This document shows, in pieces, positions 1-5,022 of a stretch of DNA of 5,022 bases (positions are counted from its first letter, which is position 1; every line of letters begins with the position of its first letter). Both the position numbers and the translations under genes were made by a program. Source of the DNA: RZYX01 sp036654375 (GTDB lineage Bacteria > Bacillota > Clostridia > Oscillospirales > Acutalibacteraceae); the NCBI GenBank assembly GCA_036654375.1, contig JAVVSD010000029.1:1-5022 (forward strand). Reading direction: 5' to 3'. The notes below the pieces were generated by a model. It did not search any database. It had not been told where the DNA came from and saw only the letters and a program-made list of their open reading frames with translations.

Positions 1-1094
1 CTGGTAAATCGAAAATTTTGCAAACCTACATCCTTGCTATGTCTACACTTTTCCATCCTTATGAGGTTTCTTTTGTTATTATTGACTTTAAGGGTGGCGG
101 AATGGTAAATCAGTTTAAGCAGCTTCCGCATCTTCTTGGTGCAATTACAAATATTGATGGCAAAGAAATTAATCGTTCTCTTAAATCGATTAAAGCGGAA
201 TTGCAAAAGAGACAGCGTCTATTTGCAGAAGCGGATGTAAACCATATTGATAAGTATATTCGTAAGTATAAAGCTGGTGAAGTCAACGAGCCATTGCCAC
301 ATCTTATTATTATTGTTGATGAATTTGCTGAGCTCAAAGCAGAACAGCCAGAATTTATGAAAGAGCTTATCAGTGCCGCCCGTATAGGTCGTAGTCTTGG
401 TGTCCATCTTATTCTTGCAACGCAGAAGCCTTCTGGACAGGTTAATGAACAGATATGGTCAAATTCCAGATTTAAGCTTTGTCTAAAGGTGCAAAGTCAG
501 GAAGACAGTAACGAGGTTATTAAATCTCCGTTGGCTGCCGAAATTAAAGAACCTGGTCGTGCATATCTGCAGGTTGGAAACAACGAGATTTTCGAACTGT
601 TTCAGTCTGCTTACAGCGGAGCATCGGAAAAAGCCGACGACTCTAATGTTAAGGAATTTAAGATTTTTAGCCTTACCGATTCGGGAAAACGCATTCCTGT
701 ATATGTACAGAAAAAGCAGAAAAGTGGGGAAGGCAGCGTAACTCAGCTTGATGCAATCGTAAAGTATGTTTCTGATTATTGCGATAATATTCATCTGCCA
801 AAGCTTCCAGATATATGCTTGCCGGCTTTAGGAGAAGTGATTAACTTCCCTGACAATTCTTTGTTGTTGCCAAAATCGAATAGTATTCAGGTTGAACTCG
901 GCGTATACGATGATCCAGACAATCAGTATCAGGGTGTCTATCATGTTGATCTAACAAATGAAAATCTAATGATAATCGGTTCTTCACAATCAGGAAAAAC
1001 GAATATCTTGCAAAATATTATACGAAGTATTTCGACAAAATACACGCCTGACGAGGTCAACATTTATATCATTGACTTTGCGTCAATGGTTTGA
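1..1094 (+). CDS. essC: EssC (T7SSb FtsK/SpoIIIE-type ATPase), 5'-truncated, ends at a frameshift within domain D2
   Basis: This is the middle part of the EssC motor, which sits at the membrane and powers export of WXG100 and LXG proteins in Firmicutes. The gene enters from the left edge; the frame is open from position 3, so the TTG at 18 is not the real start. Codons 3-11 read Gly-Lys-Ser, the end of the D1 Walker A. Further D1 landmarks are IIDFKGGGM (about 78-104), the Walker B VDEFAELK (315-338) and ATQKPSG (about 417-437). An inter-domain linker follows, then the D2 Walker A GSSQSGKT (978-1001) and IIDFASMV, after which the frame hits TGA at 1092. The sequence expected next in EssC (LKTFELLNHVGG) is present in the -1 frame. 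Read as it stands, the protein would keep D1 but lose most of D2 and all of D3. The N-terminal FHA and transmembrane parts lie outside the window. Family assignment is firm; whether the break is biological is open. Confidence 0.93.
   Translation, partial: GKSKILQTYILAMSTLFHPYEVSFVIIDFKGGGMVNQFKQLPHLLGAITNIDGKEINRSLKSIKAELQKRQRLFAEADVNHIDKYIRKYKAGEVNEPLPHLIIIVDEFAELKAEQPEFMKELISAARIGRSLGVHLILATQKPSGQVNEQIWSNSRFKLCLKVQSQEDSNEVIKSPLAAEIKEPGRAYLQVGNNEIFELFQSAYSGASEKADDSNVKEFKIFSLTDSGKRIPVYVQKKQKSGEGSVTQLDAIVKYVSDYCDNIHLPKLPDICLPALGEVINFPDNSLLLPKSNSIQVELGVYDDPDNQYQGVYHVDLTNENLMIIGSSQSGKTNILQNIIRSISTKYTPDEVNIYIIDFASMV
1086..1094 (+). other. Frameshift site splitting essC (one base missing)
   Basis: The zero frame reads Met-Val-stop (ATG GTT TGA), while the -1 frame starting at 1091 reads Leu-Lys-Thr-Phe and carries on as EssC for 448 codons. 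Adding one T to the TTT run at 1090-1092 would give an unbroken Ser-Met-Val-Leu-Lys-Thr-Phe, as expected for D2. The local codons do not form an X XXY YYZ slippery heptamer, so programmed -1 frameshifting is not supported. A recent one-base deletion or a homopolymer sequencing error fits better, because the downstream half shows no decay. Confidence 0.85.
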
Positions 1095-2437
1095 AAACAT
1101 TTGAATTGTTAAATCACGTCGGCGGTGTCGTTACATCCTCAGAAGATGAAAAATTGAAGAATTTAATGAAACTGTTATTTTCGGAAATTGAAATGAGAAA
1201 AGAAAAGTTGCTGTCTATCGGTGTCAGTTCTTTCTCCGCATATAAAGATGCAGGGAAAACGGATTTACCTCAGATTGTGCTAATTATTGACAATCTTACA
1301 GCATTAAAGGAACTTTATTTCCAAGAGGATGATGAACTTATCAATCTTTGCCGAGAGGGGCTTTCGGTCGGCATAAGCATTGTTATTGCTAATTCACAAA
1401 CTGCGGGAATTGGATATAAATATCTATCAAATTTCTCTAATAGGATTGCTTTGTTTTGCAATGACTCTGGCGAATACAGTGCATTGTTCGACCATTGCAG
1501 TGAAAGACTTGATGACATACATGGGCGTTGTATTGTTGATATAGATAAAACCCATCTTGAATGTCAGGCATTCCTTTCATTTGATGGGGATAAAGAGATC
1601 GATCGTGTATCGACAATTAAAGCATATATTACGGCTTGCAATGAAAAGAATCCGAAAACATCAGCCAACATCATTCCTGTTATTCCAGATGTTCTTGACA
1701 GCGAGTTTGCAAAGACGAATTTTGCAGGATTTATGCGTGAACCAGGGGTACTTGCAATTGGTCTTGATTATGCTTCTGTTATGCCGTTTGTATTGGATAT
1801 GCGTTCTTTGGGTGTGCTTGCCGTTTCGGGACGCGAGGGTTCTGGAAAGCATAATTTCCTCAAATACATTACCAAGATGTACGAGCAAATTCATCCGGGT
1901 ATGTCTGAGGTATATGTTGTTGACGGTATCAGAAGAAAGCTTTCGGAGTTGAAGGAATGTTCAAATGTTAAGTCATATGACTTCCTCCCTGAGAAGGCAA
2001 TTGATACAGTCAAGATGATTGAGTCTGAACTGAAAGTTCGGTATGAAGCCCTTGCTGGCGGTGATGAGTCAGTCATAGGTAATTCTAAGTTAATTGTTCT
2101 TGTGCTTAATAACTATGAGGCTGTTGAGACAATCTGTAATGATACAGCTGCTATGACTTCATACAAAAACATTGTGGGCAAGTATAAAAATATGAATGTT
2201 TGCATTATGCTCGGCGAGTTTGAAAACGGTAATGTTCCATATGGGGCACCAGAGATGTTCAAAAAAGCGAGAGACGCAAAGCACTTTGTATTCTTTGACG
2301 ACATAGCAAATATGAAAATTCTTGATATGCCACTTGCCGTAATGCGTAGATTTAAGAAGCCAATTGAAAAAGGCGATTGTTATTATATCAAGGATAATGA
2401 GTGTATTAAATTGAAAACTTCAGTTTGCATAAAGTGA
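1091..2437 (+). CDS. essC: EssC C-terminal part: rest of ATPase D2 plus degenerate D3 (out-of-frame continuation)
   Basis: This frame continues EssC without loss of sequence from the break. The nominal TTG at 1091 has no ribosome binding site, so it is a frame boundary and not a believable start. It opens with LKTFELLNHVGGVV, typical of D2, and has the D2 Walker B strand IVLIIDN (1274-1294) with Asn where Glu is usual. D3 follows, with a P-loop GREGSGKH at 1829-1852 in which His replaces the usual Thr/Ser after Lys. Its Walker B-like strand LIVLVLNNYE (2090-2119) lacks the acidic residue. From family knowledge, the C-terminal ATPase domains of EssC/EccC contribute to substrate recognition and are often degenerate, so D3 here probably binds and does not hydrolyse ATP. 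The stop at 2435-2437 overlaps the ribosome binding site of the next gene. Without frame correction this half would probably not be translated. Confidence 0.9.
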   Translation: MKTFELLNHVGGVVTSSEDEKLKNLMKLLFSEIEMRKEKLLSIGVSSFSAYKDAGKTDLPQIVLIIDNLTALKELYFQEDDELINLCREGLSVGISIVIANSQTAGIGYKYLSNFSNRIALFCNDSGEYSALFDHCSERLDDIHGRCIVDIDKTHLECQAFLSFDGDKEIDRVSTIKAYITACNEKNPKTSANIIPVIPDVLDSEFAKTNFAGFMREPGVLAIGLDYASVMPFVLDMRSLGVLAVSGREGSGKHNFLKYITKMYEQIHPGMSEVYVVDGIRRKLSELKECSNVKSYDFLPEKAIDTVKMIESELKVRYEALAGGDESVIGNSKLIVLVLNNYEAVETICNDTAAMTSYKNIVGKYKNMNVCIMLGEFENGNVPYGAPEMFKKARDAKHFVFFDDIANMKILDMPLAVMRRFKKPIEKGDCYYIKDNECIKLKTSVCIK

Positions 2438-2447
2438 GGAGATTAGT

Positions 2448-2888
2448 ATGGAAAAGGATGAAATTTTGTCTTCGTTAAATTACAACAAAAAACAATTATC
2501 ATCATTTAAAAAGAAACTGAAAGCATTAGAAGAACAGCTTGATTCACTTCAAGAATTTGCGATACAATGTTCTTCCCATATTGGCTCTTTTGAATCATCT
2601 ATGGCGAAACGAAAAAACAAACTTAATGTTTTTGATGGATTTTTAGATAAGGTGAAAAGTGCTGTGCGGTACAAACAGAAGATGAGTGATATGCTTTCTG
2701 GATCTGAATACTCTGCAACGGTTGCGTGCATTGACCAACTGCAAAATTCTGTTGCATCTGAAAAGAGTAAAACAATCAATGATATTAGATATATTGAACA
2801 ACGAATATCAGAACTTGAAAGCAGAGTATCTAATCTACAATATCAGTATGATACTTATCCAGAGGAGGTTCAACCAAATGGTGAATGA
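2448..2888 (+). CDS. Small coiled-coil protein, YwqH/DUF5082-like T7SS effector partner
   Basis: This gene encodes 146 residues starting 10 bases after the essC stop; GAGGAGA at 2436-2442 is well spaced from the ATG and overlaps the essC stop codon. The protein is hydrophilic and almost entirely helical. Residues 1-40 and about 105-135 form heptad-like coiled coils rich in Lys, Glu, Leu and Ser, flanking a middle part with an SGSEYSA stretch. It has no signal peptide, membrane segment or tryptophan. The layout of an N-terminal helical hairpin, a middle segment and a C-terminal helix with repeated I..LE matches the YwqH-type family (DUF5082), which in Bacillus precedes a YwqI-type gene and an LXG toxin. 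From that context I infer a cytoplasmic partner or co-exported targeting factor for a T7SS effector. The family call rests on pattern and neighbourhood, so it is moderate; a generic coiled-coil protein is the alternative. Confidence 0.8.
   Translation: MEKDEILSSLNYNKKQLSSFKKKLKALEEQLDSLQEFAIQCSSHIGSFESSMAKRKNKLNVFDGFLDKVKSAVRYKQKMSDMLSGSEYSATVACIDQLQNSVASEKSKTINDIRYIEQRISELESRVSNLQYQYDTYPEEVQPNGE
2862..2868 (+). promoter_or_regulatory. Ribosome binding site that sets the 2878 start
   Basis: GAGGAGG lies inside the 3' end of the preceding gene, 9 bases before ATG 2878. It fixes the start there, although the open frame extends upstream to 2686. The resulting 11-base overlap with the upstream gene suggests translational coupling. 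Confidence 0.75.
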
Positions 2889-3168
2889 ACATGATGTAAT
2901 AATATATGATGAAGAGTTTAATGCTACAGCATTGAAGATTGAGGGTTATTGTCAATCTTTAATAAGCTACATAACCGTTTATTCAAAATGCATTAAGGAC
3001 ATAACATCGGTTGCAATAAATGACGAGAAAATAGTAGAAAGACTGTCCTCATTGGTTGCTGAAGTTGACAAAATAAAGCCAATAATTGAAGAAATTAAAG
3101 CAGATGCATCAAGTAACTGCAAGAGTTTTGTGTTGGCAGTAGATGACGCTGACAAATTCTTATATTGA
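2878..3168 (+). CDS. Small helical protein of WXG100/Lap-like size, putative T7SS partner
   Basis: This gene encodes 96 residues and overlaps the preceding gene by 11 bases. The start is chosen by the GAGGAGG at 2862-2868; the longer frame back to 2686 lies wholly over the upstream gene and is not used. The product is acidic and predicted to be two long helices (about residues 12-45 and 48-92) with a break near the AINDEK segment. That is the size and shape of ESAT-6/WXG100-superfamily proteins, but there is no WXG turn and no tryptophan. The C-terminus ends in DDADKFLY, an acidic-aromatic tail. Position between a YwqH-like and a YwqI-like gene makes it probably the third member of a helical partner set for a T7SS cargo. 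I do not recognise a named family, and the role is inferred from context. Confidence 0.78.
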   Translation: MVNEHDVIIYDEEFNATALKIEGYCQSLISYITVYSKCIKDITSVAINDEKIVERLSSLVAEVDKIKPIIEEIKADASSNCKSFVLAVDDADKFLY

Positions 3169-3177
3169 GGTGAAAAA

Positions 3178-3522
3178 ATGAGTGCGATAAGCATAAAAAT
3201 TGATTATGTTAATTTGGCAATTGCCATTAACAATTTAAAGTCTTTAGAGGATGGCACCGGATATGACAAAAGCTATTTAAGCGAATCACTAAGTGGATGT
3301 ATTGGTTTGGCTGCTGATAAAAATAGAGAATTATTTATATCACTGTTTAAAATTGAGGAATTACTTATTGAGATTGTTAAAAAAACGCAAGTTGCGTTGC
3401 AAAATGCTGGAGTGAAATTCAGTGAATCTGAAGATATGATAAGTTCTATTTTTGATGTAGTTGGAACAATATCGAATTCTCCAACAACAAACGATACCAA
3501 AGTCACCTCAAGTCAACCATAA
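3178..3522 (+). CDS. Small helical protein, YwqI/YxiC (DUF5344)-like T7SS partner
   Basis: This gene encodes 114 residues starting 9 bases after the previous stop, with GAGGTG at 3167-3172 ahead of ATG. It begins with a short IKIDYVNL segment, then a Ser/Gly-rich loop (about 22-40), two helices joined around residues 57-63 and a loose polar tail (NSPTTNDTKVTSSQP). This matches the layout of YwqI/YxiC-type proteins, which lie directly before LXG toxin genes. An F-S-E-S-E-D segment at residues 81-86 loosely resembles the FxxxD motif that matters in LXG-associated Lap1 partners; the match is imperfect because Glu occupies the Asp position. There is no signal peptide and no WXG. It likely binds the helical targeting domain of an effector in the cytoplasm and delivers it to EssC. 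No intact effector gene follows at once, which is unusual for this arrangement. Confidence 0.78.
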   Translation: MSAISIKIDYVNLAIAINNLKSLEDGTGYDKSYLSESLSGCIGLAADKNRELFISLFKIEELLIEIVKKTQVALQNAGVKFSESEDMISSIFDVVGTISNSPTTNDTKVTSSQP

Positions 3523-3598
3523 GAAATGAAACCATTCAGCTTCAAGAAAAACATGTGATTCAAGAAGGAGATTTGTGGGTATAGGAAGAGAGTTATAA

Positions 3599-3970
3599 AG
3601 GATACTATTATGCAATAGTAATTGTTGTATTTATACAGTGAGTTGTTGTGAAAAAGCAAAAATGATGCAGGCTTAAGTAACTGGAAAAGTTGAAGGCTAT
3701 GCAGAAATTCAAGATGTGTCTTCGGTGCAAGTATTAGATATAATCCATTGTTATTATTTAGGCACATAGATATGGAATAGCAGTGAATATAAAAATTAAC
3801 ATTCAGGTTTCGCGACTTGTGTGAATACTTTTACAATTTCAATTGGTGACAGTAATGTTACTAACCAACAGGTTTATTATATAGATATCAGTATTAATTT
3901 GTTTGGTTTAAGCGAGCACTCAATTAAATCAATTTACAGGTCACTAATACATTGTATTTACCATAGATGA
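3599..3970 (+). pseudogene. Probable remnant of a decayed coding sequence in the 3523-4001 gap
   Basis: This gap has no intact gene. One frame (3599 to the TGA at 3968-3970) nevertheless reads protein-like between three internal stops: TAA 3674, TAG 3767 and TAA 3797. The segments include VTGKVEGYAEIQDVSSVQ (3677-3730) and a 56-codon open stretch at 3800-3967 containing TISIGDSNVTNQQVYYIDIS. A second short protein-like stretch, ETIQLQEKHVIQEGDLWV (3528-3581), lies in another frame directly after the YwqI-like gene and ends at TAG 3582. This is where an LXG-type effector would normally sit, so a collapsed effector or duplicated gene is possible. I recognise no family. Chance open reading in AT-rich DNA remains a serious alternative. 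Confidence 0.35.
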
Positions 3971-3985
3971 AGTATTGTGTATTAG
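3944..3985 (+). repeat. 8-bp inverted repeat just upstream of the lipoprotein ribosome binding site
   Basis: CTAATACA (3944-3951) and TGTATTAG (3978-3985) are perfect inverse copies separated by 26 bases. The right arm ends four bases before the GGAGAA ribosome binding site. It could be a protein-binding site or the base of a leader hairpin controlling the lipoprotein gene. The arms are AT-rich and chance occurrence cannot be excluded. Confidence 0.3.
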
Positions 3986-3989
3986 ATAT

Positions 3990-3995
3990 GGAGAA
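3990..3995 (+). promoter_or_regulatory. Ribosome binding site that sets the lipoprotein start at 4002
   Basis: GGAGAA lies six bases before ATG 4002. It favours this ATG over the in-frame TTG at 3975, which has no comparable site and would put nine extra, uncharacteristic residues before the Lys-Lys of the signal peptide. Confidence 0.7.
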
Positions 3996-4001
3996 CAATA
4001 T

Positions 4002-4739
4002 ATGATTAAAAAAGCTTTGTTAATTTTTTTTTCTTTAATTATTAGTATAGGGGCGTGTGGATGTATGGATACAAATGTGAGCAAAGAGCAGTATGCTTTA
4101 AAAATTGAGGAACAACTGGAATCAAAATACGGAGGGAAGTTCAGCGTTATTAAACTTGGTTCAACACTTGGTGGCATTGATGACACAGTTATTCAAGCAT
4201 GGTGCAAGTGTAATTCTGGCGAATATGTTAATATTGAGTTTATGGCACAAATTGATAAAGAGAGCTTTGAAGTAAAAGATTCATATATTAACTTGTATGC
4301 AGCAGATGAAATATCAAAGTCTTTAGAAGGACTCTATCATGAAGAATCAATTGTATTAACTCAGTTTGAAACACCAAGTGTCTTTTCATCTGAAAGAACA
4401 ATCACCGATATAAACAACTTCTTGAAGAGTAATAGAAGTTATTATATTACGAGCTTTATTTTTATTAAATCAGACCTCTCAAGTGAAACTTTGAGTGGAA
4501 AAATATTTGATTATGCCAAATCACTGGAAAAACTCGAATATAAGAATTTGAGTGTTATTGTGTTTGTTGTAAAAGATTTAGATGCCAACATATCTAATAA
4601 ATTCTTTTTGTCGAATAAGAAATACGACGACTTTATTTCGGATAGTAATGTTAAAAAGCATACTGGATTTCAATTAAGGAATCAAGAATTGCTCACATCC
4701 ATAGAAGATATAAAAAAAGTGCTTTTTGGAGGAAAATGA
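4002..4739 (+). CDS. Secreted lipoprotein, candidate immunity protein of a T7SS effector
   Basis: This gene encodes 245 residues. The N-terminus is a standard lipoprotein signal: Lys-Lys, a hydrophobic stretch (residues 5-16) and the lipobox IGAC, giving a lipidated Cys19. The mature protein would be anchored on the outer face of the cell membrane. After the signal come a helix (about 27-43) and YGGKFSVIKL, a start common among small Firmicutes lipoproteins. An alpha/beta portion includes a Cys-Lys-Cys at 68-70, and a second mixed region follows SERTITDINNF. No enzyme motif is visible. The gene is separated from the next by a single base, and the next ribosome binding site lies inside it, so the two are probably coupled. 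Next to a T7SS motor and partner genes, an extracytoplasmic lipoprotein of this kind could protect the producer from its own lipid-targeting effector, as TilA does for TslA in Staphylococcus aureus. That role is inference; a general surface lipoprotein is the alternative. Confidence 0.9.
   Translation: MIKKALLIFFSLIISIGACGCMDTNVSKEQYALKIEEQLESKYGGKFSVIKLGSTLGGIDDTVIQAWCKCNSGEYVNIEFMAQIDKESFEVKDSYINLYAADEISKSLEGLYHEESIVLTQFETPSVFSSERTITDINNFLKSNRSYYITSFIFIKSDLSSETLSGKIFDYAKSLEKLEYKNLSVIVFVVKDLDANISNKFFLSNKKYDDFISDSNVKKHTGFQLRNQELLTSIEDIKKVLFGGK
4728..4733 (+). promoter_or_regulatory. Ribosome binding site of the 4741 gene, embedded in the lipoprotein gene
   Basis: GGAGGA overlaps the last codons of the lipoprotein gene and lies seven bases before ATG 4741. 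Together with the one-base intergenic gap this indicates coupled translation of the two genes. Confidence 0.75.
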
Positions 4740-4740
4740 T

Positions 4741-5022
4741 ATGGCAATACAGTTTACGGAATCAGAATGGCTATTAATGTCTTCGTTGTCATATGCAATA
4801 CCAAAAGCACCATTTGATAATAATGGCTATCCCATTAACCAACCACCAATGAGTGTAATAGACTTGTTGGATGATATGGAAAAATTAGCTACCGATGGCG
4901 GAATGAACAAGGAACAGTTTGTAAATTCGACAGATAAAGGAAACTATTTGAAGGCTATTGATAGTTTAAAGAAAAAACTTGGTGAGGGAGAGTTCATCGT
5001 TACAAAATGCATAAATCATAAC
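4741..5022 (+). CDS. N-terminal 94 residues of a protein cut by the right edge; possible Mbeg1-like (DUF2974) lipase effector
   Basis: The frame is open from ATG 4741 to the last base with no stop. There is no signal peptide, as expected for a T7SS substrate. The start MAIQFTESEWLLMSSLSYA, with a short hydrophobic helix ending in LSYA, is followed by a Pro/Asn-rich loop, two helices (SVIDLLDDMEKL and YLKAIDSLKKKL), and then EGEFIVTKCINHN. An N-terminal 'L..LSY' helix and an 'I-N-x-N' segment just before the first core strand are what I recall of Mbeg1-like DUF2974 lipases, where a Gly-Phe-x-Ala strand and later a GxSxG nucleophile motif would follow. Those diagnostic parts lie beyond the window, so the lipase call is tentative. 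Coupling to the lipoprotein gene fits a toxin/immunity pair. Another effector or an unrelated cytoplasmic protein cannot be excluded. Confidence 0.85.
   Translation, partial: MAIQFTESEWLLMSSLSYAIPKAPFDNNGYPINQPPMSVIDLLDDMEKLATDGGMNKEQFVNSTDKGNYLKAIDSLKKKLGEGEFIVTKCINHN

Noticed and set aside
1086..1096. Programmed -1 ribosomal frameshifting to produce full-length EssC
   Set aside because: The zero-frame codons ATG GTT TGA give no X XXY YYZ slippery heptamer, and re-pairing of the Val tRNA on the -1 codon GGT would mismatch at the middle base. A lost T explains the site more simply.
2686..2877. Upstream extension of the 96-residue gene
   Set aside because: It would lie entirely over the YwqH-like gene in another frame. 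The GAGGAGG at 2862-2868 clearly serves ATG 2878.
3603..3620. Hairpin TACTATT / AATAGTA with a 4-base loop, as a terminator after the small genes
   Set aside because: The stem has only one G-C pair and is followed by ATTGTTGTATTT, not a proper U tract. It is too weak to call an intrinsic terminator.
3513..3767. 84-codon minus-strand open frame over the gap
   Set aside because: Its translation is low-complexity and rich in Leu, Phe, Asn and Tyr, as expected from AT-rich noise, and it overlaps the end of a well-supported plus-strand gene.
3930..3985. Sigma-A type promoter for the lipoprotein gene
   Set aside because: TTTACA and TTGTAT candidates for -35 exist, but no partner resembling TATAAT lies at 16-18 bases. 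None is good enough to annotate.
3975..4001. TTG 3975 as the start of the lipoprotein gene
   Set aside because: There is no ribosome binding site in front of it, and the extra nine residues spoil the signal peptide start. ATG 4002 has GGAGAA at proper spacing.
1..5022. CRISPR array, tRNA or rRNA genes, or insertion sequence
   Set aside because: I saw no regularly spaced repeats, cloverleaf-like segments, ribosomal RNA signatures, transposase motifs or terminal inverted repeats with target duplications.

Overview
The window looks like chromosomal DNA from a low-GC Gram-positive bacterium, most likely a gut-type Clostridia/Firmicutes lineage. The reasons are AT-rich codon use, strong GGAGG-type ribosome binding sites, a lipoprotein signal, and a Firmicutes-style type VII secretion (T7SSb) locus. 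Every gene I can support lies on the + strand.

Positions 1-2437 hold the C-terminal part of EssC, the membrane-anchored FtsK/SpoIIIE-type motor ATPase of T7SSb. The visible part runs from the Walker A lysine of ATPase domain D1, through D2, to a degenerate D3. The reading frame breaks at about 1089-1094, inside D2 and just after its Walker A. Conserved-looking EssC sequence continues in the -1 frame, so this is one gene split by a single-base loss or by a sequence error.

Positions 2448-3522 hold three small, tightly packed genes with good ribosome binding sites. They encode tryptophan-free helical proteins of 146, 96 and 114 residues. The first resembles the YwqH (DUF5082) type and the third the YwqI/YxiC (DUF5344) type. 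Small helical proteins of this kind accompany LXG toxins and act as targeting partners for T7SS effectors.

Positions 3523-4001 contain no intact gene where an effector gene would be expected. The stretch is rich in stops, but protein-like reading persists mainly in one frame, which suggests a decayed coding sequence.

Positions 4002-4739 encode a lipoprotein with a clear lipobox. One base later, with its ribosome binding site inside the lipoprotein gene, a further gene starts at 4741 and runs off the right edge. Its first 94 residues weakly recall the N-terminus of Mbeg1-like (DUF2974) lipases. If that is right, the module is a secretion motor, helical partner proteins, a membrane-anchored immunity-type lipoprotein and a secreted lipase toxin. 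That would be comparable in logic to the TslA/TilA system of Staphylococcus aureus, with the lipoprotein gene placed first. The motor and small-gene assignments are fairly secure; the toxin/immunity reading is a hypothesis because the catalytic part of the last gene is outside the window.
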